From Roseivirga sp. BDSF3-8 (GTDB lineage: Bacteria > Bacteroidota > Bacteroidia > Cytophagales > Cyclobacteriaceae): 64,000 nt of DNA. The position numbers were made by a program, and so were the translations under genes. This document shows, piece by piece, positions 27,397 to 36,284 of the stretch (positions are counted from its first letter, which is position 1; each line of letters opens with the position of its first letter). The stretch is taken from NCBI RefSeq assembly GCF_041449215.1, contig NZ_JBGNFV010000001.1:3303001-3367000 (forward strand), in the 5' to 3' direction. The notes beneath the pieces are model-generated. The model ran no database searches. It saw only the letters and a list, made by a program, of their open reading frames with translations, and was not told the DNA's origin.

Positions 27397-28161
27397 ATGC
27401 TCGTAGTATTAAGCCCTTCCAAAACTCAGGATTTCTCGGCAGATGCCGCTTCATATTCTCATTCTCAGCCGGTTTTTGCAGAGGAGAGTGAAAAACTGGT
27501 AAAAATACTTCGCAAAAAATCCGAAAATTCCCTTGGGAAACTTATGGACATCAGCCAAAACCTGGCCGAGCTTAATCATGAGCGATTCCAGAACTGGCAG
27601 CTCCCCTTCAATGAAAAGAACAGCCTGCAGGCGCTGCGCGCTTTTAAAGGGGATGTGTATACTAACATCCGGGTGGATGAGTACAGCAAGAAGGATTTTG
27701 AGTTTGCTCAGGATCATATCCGCATACTTTCCGGGCTATATGGAATACTGAAACCGATGGACCTGATACAGCCCTACCGGCTGGAGATGAAAACCCCGCT
27801 GAGCAATACGAGGGGTAAAGACTTATATGCTTTCTGGGGTGAGCGTCTGGCTAAGGACCTGGCTGCCGAACTGGAGCAACACGATAATCCGGTTCTGGTA
27901 AACCTGGCTTCCCAGGAATATTTTAAGGCGCTGAAGCTGAAGAAAACTAGTATTAAAGTGGTGACGCCACATTTCAAGGAAGATCGTGACGGTAAGCTGC
28001 GGGTGATTGCCTTGTTTGCAAAAAAAGCGCGTGGAGCAATGGCGGACTACGTGGTACGTGAGCGTCTCACTGAGCCTTCAGGCCTGGCAGGCTTTGACTA
28101 TGAAGGATACGCTTTCCGTGAAGACTTGTCTGACGAGGAAAATCTCATTTTTGTAAGGTAA
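27397..28161 (+). CDS. yaaA: Peroxide stress protein YaaA (DUF328)
   Basis: 254 residues, full length for the family. It starts MLVVLSPSKTQDF, with ALRAFKGDVY and the LSGLYGILKPMDLIQPYRLEM segment, and has a YFKAL...VVTPHFKEDRDGKLRVI...KKARGAMADYV C-terminal part. E. coli YaaA lowers free iron under peroxide stress. The gene has its own promoter. A hypothetical gene follows after 48 bases and may be co-transcribed. Confidence 0.95.
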   Translation: MLVVLSPSKTQDFSADAASYSHSQPVFAEESEKLVKILRKKSENSLGKLMDISQNLAELNHERFQNWQLPFNEKNSLQALRAFKGDVYTNIRVDEYSKKDFEFAQDHIRILSGLYGILKPMDLIQPYRLEMKTPLSNTRGKDLYAFWGERLAKDLAAELEQHDNPVLVNLASQEYFKALKLKKTSIKVVTPHFKEDRDGKLRVIALFAKKARGAMADYVVRERLTEPSGLAGFDYEGYAFREDLSDEENLIFVR

Positions 28162-28209
28162 CATCGCATCATTTGACCATGGGCCGCGTTACTCTCCCAA
28201 ATACTTACT

Positions 28210-28800
28210 ATGTCTTATATAGATGACATTTTGTCAAGGCTTTTTCCGCGCAAAAACCGGCATGCCAGTGTGGTGCATGAGGTGATACGCCGCAGCGAGG
28301 ACTATATGGGGCGTTATCGTGAATGGGTGGACACAGGCGCCGGGCTGTGGATGCAGGAGATGGGAAAAGCCTATTACTATAAGCAGGCAGGTATTGGGCA
28401 TCAACTGGAAGTACACCTGCTGCATAGCCCTTATGCCAATGGCTTTGCGGTATTTTTTCAGGAAGAGGTAGCCAGGCAGCAGGCCCGCTTCATACTTGAC
28501 CAGCTCAGAGACAGGGTACTGAACAGCGGCTACAGACTGGCACAGTCAGACCGCAGGGTAACCGAACGGGATAACAAGGTGAAGGAAGTTGAAAAACACT
28601 ACCTGAAGCCCCCCCTAAGTAATCAGTCTGATGACATAGACCAGCTTTATGGCAACGTGGCTATCGAGCTTATCTTTGTTAATAATCGTGCAGACCATCT
28701 AAAGCTTACGGCCAGTGTTTATTCTGACCGGCTGTATAAAGAGGCAAAACCTTTTGATGAACTGGCCAGCGCTCTTTTCGATAAGCCTGATGCAGCCTGA
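28210..28800 (+). CDS. Conserved hypothetical protein
   Basis: 196 residues, soluble, with no signal peptide and mixed helix and strand: SVVHEVIRRSEDYMGRY, then AYYYKQAGIGHQLEVHLLHSP, ending in VNNRADHLKLTASVYSDRLY. I do not recognise a family. It follows yaaA on the same strand. Confidence 0.6.
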   Translation: MSYIDDILSRLFPRKNRHASVVHEVIRRSEDYMGRYREWVDTGAGLWMQEMGKAYYYKQAGIGHQLEVHLLHSPYANGFAVFFQEEVARQQARFILDQLRDRVLNSGYRLAQSDRRVTERDNKVKEVEKHYLKPPLSNQSDDIDQLYGNVAIELIFVNNRADHLKLTASVYSDRLYKEAKPFDELASALFDKPDAA

Positions 28801-28922
28801 TCCCGCACTTTTCTCTCATTTCACTAAAAAACATATACCGCCTTTGAGGACTACGGAAAAACTATAAAATTAGGGATTCGTAGACCAAATTACCGGCCTA
28901 CGATCCGGTACGATAATAAGTA

Positions 28923-29294
28923 ATGATGACTATGAAACGATTGATGATGATAACGGCCCTGATGGCCGTCTGCGCTCTTAGTGCTTTTACATTTTCCGAA
29001 AAAGGTATTTTCGATACCGGTCTCAGGATTACGGTAATCGACGAACTGGGCAACCCTGTGGAAGGGGCAACGGTGAAGATCTTTGCCAATGAAAAGGATT
29101 ACCGTGCCGGGGAGAACCTGGTACAGGAGCCTCAGACCTCTGATGAAAAAGGCCGGGTAACCTTTAAAGATCTTGAGTCGAAGGTATATTTTGTCGATGC
29201 CCGCAAAGGCGACATGAATAATAACAGCGCGGGTGTTCAGACGGACAAACTGAAAGAGAAGCGGCTAAATAAGGTCAATATTGTCATTGAATAA
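28923..29294 (+). CDS. Secreted protein with carboxypeptidase-regulatory-like (prealbumin) domain
   Basis: 123 residues. A signal peptide (MKRLMMITALMAVCALSAFTFS) is followed by one Ig/transthyretin-like domain: LRITVIDELGNPVEGATVKIF, then DEKGRVTFKDLESKVYFVDARKGD, the standard 'GNPVxGAxV...T..G.f.f..l' pattern. Such domains act as surface or binding modules. Three ATGs (28923, 28926, 28932) are possible starts. A terminator lies downstream. Confidence 0.75.
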   Translation: MMTMKRLMMITALMAVCALSAFTFSEKGIFDTGLRITVIDELGNPVEGATVKIFANEKDYRAGENLVQEPQTSDEKGRVTFKDLESKVYFVDARKGDMNNNSAGVQTDKLKEKRLNKVNIVIE

Positions 29295-29315
29295 ATAAAC
29301 CTTCTCAAAATAATG

Positions 29316-29360
29316 AAACCATCTGCCTCCTAGGTTTGCCCGGGCAGGTGGTTTTTTTAT
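29316..29360 (+). terminator. Terminator after 28923-29294 gene
   Basis: AAACCATCTGCC pairs with GGCAGGTGGTTT across a loop that includes a second CCTAGG/GGG pairing, followed by T-rich sequence. Confidence 0.75.
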
Positions 29361-29369
29361 TACCACACT

Positions 29370-29927
29370 ATGAAGAACTCACCATTTGACCTTTGTAAGA
29401 GGCTGAACAGCTACGTGAGTACGTATCCTGAAGAGCAGGAGTTTCTCAAACGCTTTCTTTCCCTGCTGGAGCAACACCCCACCGATTGTTACTTCAGGGA
29501 GCTTCCTCATGCTCACATAACAGGCTCAGCATGGATCATTAACCCGGCGGCCGACAGGGTACTGCTGTTACATCACCGCAAGCTGGACAAGTGGCTGCAA
29601 CCGGGCGGCCATGCGGATGGCGACCGGGATATATTGCAGGTAGCTCTGCGGGAGGCTCAGGAAGAGACGGGGGCAGAGCAGCTTACTTCCCTAATGGATG
29701 GAGCTGTCTTTGACCTGGACATACACCGCATACCTGCCCGAAAGCAGGAGCCCGCCCACTTTCACTTCGATGTACGCTTTTTATTTTCGGCAGACGACGC
29801 TTCATCGTTACAGCGAAATAATGAGAGTCGTGAACTGGCCTGGATATTACTGGAAGAGGTGGGAGAGAAATGTGACTATAACAGAAGTATACTGAGGATG
29901 GTTGAGAAGACCCTGGCAATGAAATAA
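29370..29927 (+). CDS. NUDIX hydrolase
   Basis: 185 residues. The NUDIX box GGHADGDRDILQVALREAQEETGA (G-x5-E-x7-RE-U-xEE-x-GU, with D replacing the first E) lies near residue 76. It is preceded by ITGSAWIINPAADRVLLLHHRKLDKWLQPG. Substrate (a nucleoside diphosphate linked to X) is not predictable. The next gene starts 10 bases after its stop, so the two probably form an operon. Confidence 0.9.
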   Translation: MKNSPFDLCKRLNSYVSTYPEEQEFLKRFLSLLEQHPTDCYFRELPHAHITGSAWIINPAADRVLLLHHRKLDKWLQPGGHADGDRDILQVALREAQEETGAEQLTSLMDGAVFDLDIHRIPARKQEPAHFHFDVRFLFSADDASSLQRNNESRELAWILLEEVGEKCDYNRSILRMVEKTLAMK

Positions 29928-29937
29928 ATCTGCATCA

Positions 29938-30990
29938 ATGAACGATTTTTTAATATATGGCGCCTACGGTTTTACGGGTAAATTGATAGCCCGTAAGGCG
30001 CACGAAAAAGGACTGGCTCCCTTGCTTGCCGGTCGAGATGAGGAAAAAACGAAGGAAATAGCTACCGAGCTGGGCCTGCCCTGGCGTGCCTTTTCCCTGG
30101 GTGACAGCCAAAGTCTGGATGAGGCACTGAAAGGTAAGAAGGCCGTGATCCATGCGGCCGGTCCGTATAGTGCCACGGCTAAGCCTATGGTGGAGGCCTG
30201 CCTGCGTAATGGTGTGCATTACCTGGATATAACCGGTGAACTGGAGGTGTTTGAGTACCTGGCTACGCTTGATAGCCAGGCGAAGGAGAAGGGCATAGCC
30301 CTGGTACCCGGCACTGGCTTTGATGTGGTGCCTACGGATTGCCTGGCGGCACATCTGAAAGAACAATTGCCAGACGCCCACCTGCTGGAACTTGCCTTTA
30401 AGGGAGGCAGCAACATGTCACGAGGCACAGCCCTCACCATGCTGGAAAATATCCACAAAGGAGGTGCAGTACGCCGTGATGGAGCTATAACCAAGGTGCC
30501 CGGCGCCTGGCGTACCCGGGAGATACCCTACAGGAAAGATAAAAGCAGCCTAAGCGTGAGCATACCCTGGGGCGATGTGTCCACGGCTTATCACAGCACC
30601 GGTATCCCTAATATTATCGTATACACAGCTACTTCTCCCAAGTCACTGAAAATGATGCGACTAATGAGACACATCGGCTGGCTATTAAAAGGCGGTCCCC
30701 TGAAGTCTGTTGCTGAAAAGCAAATACGGAAAAAAGTGAAAGGCCCTGACGACGAGGCACGAAAGAATAACCGCTGTTATGTATGGGGCGAGGTGAAAAA
30801 TCACGACGGGGAGGTAAAGCAGGCTGTGCTGGAAACGCCCGAGGCCTACCGCCTCACGGCCGAATCGGCCCTGCTTGCCGCACAAAAAATCATGCAGTCG
30901 AAGGATAAAAGCGGCTTTATGACCCCCTCTATGGCCTTTGGAAAGGATTACGTACTGGAAATAGAAGGGGCGGAAAGAAAAGACCTATAA
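29938..30990 (+). CDS. Saccharopine dehydrogenase family NAD(P)-binding protein (trans-acting enoyl-reductase-like)
   Basis: 350 residues. The N-terminal Rossmann fold has FLIYGAYGFTGKLIARKAHEKGLAPLLAGRDEEK, followed by VIHAAGPYSATAKPMVEACLRNGVHYLDITGE and PGTGFDVVPTDCLA. These motifs match the saccharopine-dehydrogenase-like group that includes trans-acting enoyl reductases rather than true lysine-pathway enzymes. It is next to a NUDIX gene upstream and a thioesterase gene downstream. Confidence 0.88.
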   Translation: MNDFLIYGAYGFTGKLIARKAHEKGLAPLLAGRDEEKTKEIATELGLPWRAFSLGDSQSLDEALKGKKAVIHAAGPYSATAKPMVEACLRNGVHYLDITGELEVFEYLATLDSQAKEKGIALVPGTGFDVVPTDCLAAHLKEQLPDAHLLELAFKGGSNMSRGTALTMLENIHKGGAVRRDGAITKVPGAWRTREIPYRKDKSSLSVSIPWGDVSTAYHSTGIPNIIVYTATSPKSLKMMRLMRHIGWLLKGGPLKSVAEKQIRKKVKGPDDEARKNNRCYVWGEVKNHDGEVKQAVLETPEAYRLTAESALLAAQKIMQSKDKSGFMTPSMAFGKDYVLEIEGAERKDL

Positions 30991-31057
30991 GGGAAACCAT
31001 ATTTTTATTTTTGGTTTCCGTGCTGTAATTTGCTGCTCTTAACCCCTCAGTATTACT

Positions 31058-31504
31058 ATGGACTTTTCACTGGACGCCTTCTGCTATTCTACTGTTATCC
31101 AAACCCGCTGGTCTGATTTTGACATGCTGGGCCATGCTAATAATGCCGTATACATTACCTGGCTGGAAACAGCCCGTATGAACTACGTACTGGAGGTAGG
31201 TGGCTGGGACCACCGCGAATATGGTATGGTAGTAGCTCATGTGAGTATAGATTACAAAAGGCCGGTAGAGATGAAACATTCCCGACCGGAGGTACTCATC
31301 CGCACCTCCCACCTGGGCAAGAGCAGTTTCAAGCTGGACTACGCCATAATATCAAGGGGGAAAGACGGAGAGGTGACCCTGCATACCCTGGCCCATACCG
31401 TTATGGTAACGCTGGATCCTGTAAAGGGTACCCCCATACCCCTGCCGGACATGCTTCGCAAACAGCTTTCGGGAGGCAACACTGAAACCTCCTCTGCAAA
31501 ATAA
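31058..31504 (+). CDS. Acyl-CoA thioesterase (hot-dog fold, 4HBT family)
   Basis: 148 residues. The 4HBT catalytic region is TRWSDFDMLGHANNAVYITWLETARMNYV, with the active Asp and the NNAVY helix, followed by VSIDYKRPVEM and the end strand. Length and motifs match YbgC/4-hydroxybenzoyl-CoA thioesterase-like enzymes. Substrate unknown. Confidence 0.9.
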   Translation: MDFSLDAFCYSTVIQTRWSDFDMLGHANNAVYITWLETARMNYVLEVGGWDHREYGMVVAHVSIDYKRPVEMKHSRPEVLIRTSHLGKSSFKLDYAIISRGKDGEVTLHTLAHTVMVTLDPVKGTPIPLPDMLRKQLSGGNTETSSAK

Positions 31505-31587
31505 GCGTTCTATCTGTTCGTTCCAGCAATCAACAACCTGTTGCCGTTCAGTATGAGCGGCTTGTGAAATAAACGATCGAATAGAGT

Positions 31588-32133
31588 ATGTTACGTTATA
31601 TACTTTTACTGGGCGGGGCCCTGCTATTTTTGCACCCTGCCAACGCCCAAACAGAGCAGAAATCTCAGGCTGCAGAAAAACTGGATGCCCTGATGGATGA
31701 ACGCGATGCTCTTCTGGAGCAGTACCAGGAGTATGAGCAAACCAATAGCTCCTTCTGGGGCACCAAGTCCAAGAGTGACCTGCGCAATATCATCTCCACT
31801 CTTAAGGGTATCATCAGGAAAGATACTGAGATCGTGCGTGCCGTGCGTGCCTCTCAGGTCAATAAGGAGAGTTCTTACATCACCCAAAACCACTTCACTT
31901 CCAAGCGAATAAACGAGCTGGAAGCAGAAGTGGGGAAATACCAGTCACTGGCAAACCGCCGCTACAAAGAAATAGCTGACCTGGAAAAGGCGGCCAATAA
32001 GGATTCCTCCTTTCGCTTCAAATATCACCTGACCATACTTATCAGTATCTTCTTAGCGGCAGGTATGGCCTTTTTTGCCTACAAGTATATCCAGTTGCAG
32101 CGAAATCAACGCTCTGCAGCTTCTGCTATGTAA
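31588..32133 (+). CDS. Periplasmic coiled-coil membrane protein (hypothetical)
   Basis: 181 residues. Signal peptide MLRYILLLGGALLFLHPANAQ, a long helical and coiled-coil body (about 25-140, e.g. KLDALMDERDALLEQYQEYEQ), and one C-terminal membrane helix (LTILISIFLAAGMAFFAYKYI). No family recognised. Confidence 0.6.
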   Translation: MLRYILLLGGALLFLHPANAQTEQKSQAAEKLDALMDERDALLEQYQEYEQTNSSFWGTKSKSDLRNIISTLKGIIRKDTEIVRAVRASQVNKESSYITQNHFTSKRINELEAEVGKYQSLANRRYKEIADLEKAANKDSSFRFKYHLTILISIFLAAGMAFFAYKYIQLQRNQRSAASAM

Positions 32134-32251
32134 AGCAAAGCCTTTATATTTATCCCGGAATTTGTCTGCTTTCTTACCTTCCCGCATAGGGTAGGGCCCT
32201 CTTTTTTTGTCAATGATAAGGCGGGCAGGTATATTTAAAGAAAAATATAAA

Positions 32252-35074
32252 ATGAGAAACGGGCAACGCGTCCTTCCGGGATTCATCCTTCTTACGGTTC
32301 TATTCACTTCACTTCTTCTTTTTATTTACGGTACGCAGGCCCCGATCCTGCTGCCATCAGTGCCTGATGCTTCGGTGCTATTACAGAAAGAGACCGAACT
32401 GGCAGAGGTGGAAAGCCGCGAAGGCCGCGAAAGCTACGAGGCAGCCATGCTGCGCAACCCTGTTACCGGTCTCATTCCGGCTAATATCCGGAGTCGGGAA
32501 CTGGCCTACAGCCGCCGGCTGCCACAGGTGGACGGCCAAAGCCTGCGTACGGCGCGTACCGGAGCGGAAGACTGGAGGCGTGTAGGTCCTGTAAATGTAG
32601 GAGGCCGTACCCGTGCGGCCGCTATGGACGTGAGAAATGAGTCCATCATGCTGGCCGGTGGCGTATCCGGTGGCATGTGGCGCAGCAGCACGGGGGGTGA
32701 TAGCTGGACTAAAGTGACTGGGCAGACGGAGGTGCAAAGCGTTACCTCACTTGCGCAGGACCCACGCTCCGGATACGAGGATACGTGGTACTATGGCACT
32801 GGTGAGATCCGGGGCAATACGGCCAGCGGAGGGCAGGCGCCCTACCGAGGAAACGGTATCTATAAATCAACGGACAATGGCCAAAGCTGGCGGCCCCTTC
32901 CCTCCACCCAATCCGACACGCCCGAATCGCTGGACAGCCCCTTTGACTATGTAAACCGGATAGTGGCAGACCCCACTGCTATCACTCCTGATGGAGCGGT
33001 GTACGCGGCCGTCCTTGGCGGCATATACCGCTCCCTGGATGGGGGCGCTTCCTGGCAACTGGCCCTGGGTGGTAACCTCAGTAATGAGAGCAGTCGCTTT
33101 ACCGATATTGCCGTTACCAGTGAGGGACACTTCTATGCTACCTTTAGCAAGGTGGCTATTGTGGGTCAGAGTAATATCGCCGGCATATTTTTCTCACAGG
33201 ATGGCTACGTATGGCGCGAGATTACGCCCCTTAATTTTCCGCCTGCTTTTGAGCGGATCGTTATTGGTATTTCGCCGTCCAATGAAGACATTGTGTATTT
33301 TCTGGCCGCATCTACTCAGGACTACCTCGGGCGCTATAACCGTGCCACTGACCGCTGGTCTAACCGCAGCCAGAATCTCCCGGCCTTTGGAGGCCGCGTA
33401 GGGGATTTTGATACCCAGGATAGCTTTAACATGCTGCTGGCGGTACACCCGCAGGATGAGAATATCGTATTTCTGGGAGGGACTAACCTGTACCGCTCCC
33501 GGGACGGGTTTAACTCGACGGAGCAGACTGCCTGGATAGGGGGATATGCTACCTCTAACGATGCCGGTATTTACCCCAACCATCATCCGGACCAGCATGA
33601 GATCGTGTTCTTTAACAGCAGCCCTAACCGCATGCTATCGGCGCATGACGGCGGCCTTAGCGTGACCACGAACTGCCTGGCAGAGGAGGTGCTGTGGCAG
33701 GAGCTGAATAACGGCTATGTGACTACGCAGTTCTACACGGTGTCGCAGGATGAGATCGAGGTGAATGATCGTATCACAGGAGGCCTGCAGGATAATGGCT
33801 CTTATACTACTTTTGATGATGACCCCAGCCAGCCATGGGCGCGCGTGCTGAGCGGTGACGGAGGATTTACTGCCGTTACGCAAAACGGGGCGGTATACTA
33901 TTTCTCTTTTCAGAACAGCCAGATATACCGCGTTACCCTCAACCAGGAAGGTGGTATCACCAACTTTGCCCGGATAGATCCTGTGAACGCCGGGCTGGCT
34001 GAGGGACAGGAATATCTCTTTATTAACCCCTTTGTACTGGATCCGAATAACCAGAACCGGATGTACCTGGCAGCGGGAGACGTGGTATACCGCAATAGCA
34101 GCCTGCTGCAGATACCTCCCGGTTCGCAGGACCCCACCCCGGTAAACTGGGAGCGGCTGCGCAACACGTATATTGCCCAGGGACAGATCACGGCCATAAA
34201 GGCCTCCCGTGAGCCTGCTAATGTGGTGTACTATGGCACTAATACCGGTAAGGTGTATGTGATCACTAATGCCCAGTCGGGCAACTACTCGGTAAGGGAC
34301 GTTACGAGCCCCTTTTTCCCACAGGATGAGACTGGTAACTCTGCGGGTTATGTGGCTTCTATTGGCATTAACCCTGTAAACGCTTCACAAAGCCTGGTGG
34401 CCTTCTCTAACTATGGTATTAACAGCATCTTTTATAGTGCTGACGGGGGTGCGAATTACCAGCCGGTGTCCGGTAACCTGGAGGAGAATCCTGATGGCAG
34501 CGGCAGTGGCCCCAGTGTACGCTGGGTAGAGATCATTCCCCTGGAGGGGGGTGGCTACCTGTATCTGGCCGGCACCAGCACGGGGTTGTACTCTACCACG
34601 GAGCTTAATGGCATGCAGACGGTGTGGGAACAGGAGGGACCCTTTGAGATAGGGACGAATGTGGTGCCTATGGTTTCTTACCGCTCTACCGACGGCCGCA
34701 TAGTAGTGGCTACCCACGGTAATGGCGTGTTTGCTACGGAGATAGCCAATGCCCTGCCCTTTGCTACCCGGGAGGAGAGCCCCTCTGTTGAGCTGGAGCA
34801 GAACTATCCTAACCCGTGGAGGGCGGGCAGCGAATTCCCCTATACTTTTATACCGGTGAATATCCCTCAGAATGGTGTGGGTCGCGTGAGGATATATGAT
34901 AGCCAGGGGCGCCTGATACGTACCCTGCTGCAGGGCGTACTACCCGAAGGCAAGCAGACCCTGGTGTGGGACGGAAAGAATGGCTCGGGGGGCGATGTGG
35001 CCGCCGGTACCTACATCTGTCGCCTGGAATTTGAAGAGGAAGTGCTTGCCCGGCGCATTGTGCTACTGAGATAA
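32252..35074 (+). CDS. Secreted beta-propeller (VPS10/BNR-repeat) protein with T9SS sorting domain
   Basis: 940 residues from the ATG at 32252; the ATG at 32213 would add 13. The N-terminal hydrophobic segment LPGFILLTVLFTSLLLFIYG acts as signal. Propeller blades with 'S.DgG.sW' Asp-box repeats follow: GGDSWTKV, NGQSWRPL, GGASWQLA, then later ADGGANYQPV. The C-terminal ~90 residues (LEQNYPNPWRAGSEFPYTF to RRIVLLR) are a FlgD-like/T9SS type A sorting domain. It is probably an exported, surface-attached glycosidase-like or adhesin protein; no catalytic residues can be assigned. Confidence 0.88.
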   Translation: MRNGQRVLPGFILLTVLFTSLLLFIYGTQAPILLPSVPDASVLLQKETELAEVESREGRESYEAAMLRNPVTGLIPANIRSRELAYSRRLPQVDGQSLRTARTGAEDWRRVGPVNVGGRTRAAAMDVRNESIMLAGGVSGGMWRSSTGGDSWTKVTGQTEVQSVTSLAQDPRSGYEDTWYYGTGEIRGNTASGGQAPYRGNGIYKSTDNGQSWRPLPSTQSDTPESLDSPFDYVNRIVADPTAITPDGAVYAAVLGGIYRSLDGGASWQLALGGNLSNESSRFTDIAVTSEGHFYATFSKVAIVGQSNIAGIFFSQDGYVWREITPLNFPPAFERIVIGISPSNEDIVYFLAASTQDYLGRYNRATDRWSNRSQNLPAFGGRVGDFDTQDSFNMLLAVHPQDENIVFLGGTNLYRSRDGFNSTEQTAWIGGYATSNDAGIYPNHHPDQHEIVFFNSSPNRMLSAHDGGLSVTTNCLAEEVLWQELNNGYVTTQFYTVSQDEIEVNDRITGGLQDNGSYTTFDDDPSQPWARVLSGDGGFTAVTQNGAVYYFSFQNSQIYRVTLNQEGGITNFARIDPVNAGLAEGQEYLFINPFVLDPNNQNRMYLAAGDVVYRNSSLLQIPPGSQDPTPVNWERLRNTYIAQGQITAIKASREPANVVYYGTNTGKVYVITNAQSGNYSVRDVTSPFFPQDETGNSAGYVASIGINPVNASQSLVAFSNYGINSIFYSADGGANYQPVSGNLEENPDGSGSGPSVRWVEIIPLEGGGYLYLAGTSTGLYSTTELNGMQTVWEQEGPFEIGTNVVPMVSYRSTDGRIVVATHGNGVFATEIANALPFATREESPSVELEQNYPNPWRAGSEFPYTFIPVNIPQNGVGRVRIYDSQGRLIRTLLQGVLPEGKQTLVWDGKNGSGGDVAAGTYICRLEFEEEVLARRIVLLR

Positions 35075-35079
35075 AACAC

Positions 35080-35113
35080 TAAAATGCCCGCCTTTTTGGC
35101 GGGCATTTGTATT
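35080..35113 (+). terminator. Terminator after propeller gene
   Basis: Stem AAATGCCCGCC / GGCGGGCATTT with T4 loop. It overlaps the leader of the next gene, which starts at 35126. Confidence 0.82.
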
Positions 35114-35125
35114 TTGCATACGCTT

Positions 35126-35515
35126 ATGACACCAGAAGATATCAGCTATATAGAAAGCCAGTTAAAAGTGACCCTGCCGGATCACTATACAGATATGTTA
35201 CTCAGGTACCCGGAGGATCTGAAGCAACTGGATCATCATGGGGAATATCTTATAGACGACCCCTACTACCTCATCAGGCTCAATACCATGTTTGGCCGTA
35301 GCGGCGTGCCGGAAAAGTACTTCGCGATCGGGCATAACCTGGGGGGTGATTATTACTTCATACAACTTAACAGCGAGGAGACCACGGTCTATTACTTTGA
35401 CCATGAGGAAACGGCGGATTCAGAGGCCGAGCACTATTGGGATGAGTCACTGAATAAGGAGCATGACAACCTGGAGGAATATAAGAACTGGCTGATTGAA
35501 ACGCTTGGGGGCTGA
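35126..35515 (+). CDS. SMI1/KNR4 (SUKH) family protein
   Basis: 129 residues from the ATG at 35126. A longer frame from 35084 runs through the upstream terminator and is unlikely. It has the SUKH pattern: IESQLKVTLPDHYTDMLLRYP at the N-terminus, DPYYLIRLNTMF and the YFAIGHNLGGDYYFIQLNSEE central strand block, and YYFDHEE near the end. Many SUKH proteins are immunity proteins against contact-dependent or polymorphic toxins, but no toxin gene is next to it here. Confidence 0.8.
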   Translation: MTPEDISYIESQLKVTLPDHYTDMLLRYPEDLKQLDHHGEYLIDDPYYLIRLNTMFGRSGVPEKYFAIGHNLGGDYYFIQLNSEETTVYYFDHEETADSEAEHYWDESLNKEHDNLEEYKNWLIETLGG

Positions 35516-36011
35516 AAGTGCCCCTGTATCAGTTACTAACTATTAATAAAATGGGGAGGGTCCGGAAAGGATCGGCTTTTTTAGCATAAAAAAAACCCCG
35601 GAGGCTATCAACAACCGGGGCCAACTATCAACCTTAAAATAAACGCTGAAAAAACGGGATCACTAACAGGGCTTTCCCCTATCATTACGGTGAACCGTTA
35701 ATTCATATTCAAAGCTACAATCTCCCGGCAGGTTCGCCAACCTATAATCCTTCGTTCAAATACGGTGTAACTTTTTACAGGCTTAGTTAAAAAATTTCCT
35801 GATTAATAGCCTTAGTATCCCCCTGTGCCCCAGGCACCCCTGCAGGGGGCATGGCAGATTTTGCCATACCTTTCGTAATCAGGCAGAAAAAGATTTCCGC
35901 ATAGTATAAATCTGTCATCATGGCCTTATATCGGGGGCATAATTCGGGGTACAGACCATTATCCAGGTATATGGGTGGGTCTTCGATTGTAATTATCTGG
36001 TTGTTAGTTTA
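35516..36011. other. Intergenic with hairpin repeats
   Basis: About 496 bases. A CCCCGG / CCGGGG hairpin at 35592-35622 and a run of G/C-rich short inverted segments near 35820-35850. No gene. The small membrane gene on the minus strand begins to the right. Confidence 0.4.
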
Positions 36012-36179
36012 TTAGGTTGTAGATAGGAGTAATAAGCTAAAGGAAGTTACAGCGATCCAAAAAGTATAAGGCACTAATCCGGTGCCAGAAAAAATTCCCG
36101 TTTCTACCAGTATGGCAATCAGCATCAGCAGGATAGCAAGCCCCCTGGCATAGGGCTTATGTTTTCGTTTTATTTTCAT
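36012..36179 (-). CDS. 55-residue membrane protein (hypothetical)
   Basis: A basic N-terminus (MKIKRKHKPYARG) is followed by two hydrophobic helices (LAILLMLIAILVETGIF and YTFWIAVTSFSLLLLS). This fits a small inner-membrane protein obeying the positive-inside rule. It is antisense to nothing else and faces the threonylcarbamoyl-AMP synthase gene. No family is recognised, but amino-acid composition and a clean ATG support a real gene. Confidence 0.65.
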   Translation of the reverse strand: MKIKRKHKPYARGLAILLMLIAILVETGIFSGTGLVPYTFWIAVTSFSLLLLSTT

Positions 36180-36225
36180 CCTCTTTCGTGGCTTAGTCCC
36201 ATACAGGGTTCATTTTCGGGCCAAG

Positions 36226-36257
36226 TTCGTAAAAAAGGTATTAAAATAGTACATTTG
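36226..36257 (+). promoter_or_regulatory. Putative promoter of the threonylcarbamoyl-AMP synthase gene
   Basis: TTCG at 36226-36229, then after 20 bases TACATTTG at 36250-36257 (TAnnTTTG), 27 bases before the ATG at 36285. Confidence 0.55.
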
Positions 36258-36284
36258 CGGTGCCTCGCAGAAGGCTATTGAGAT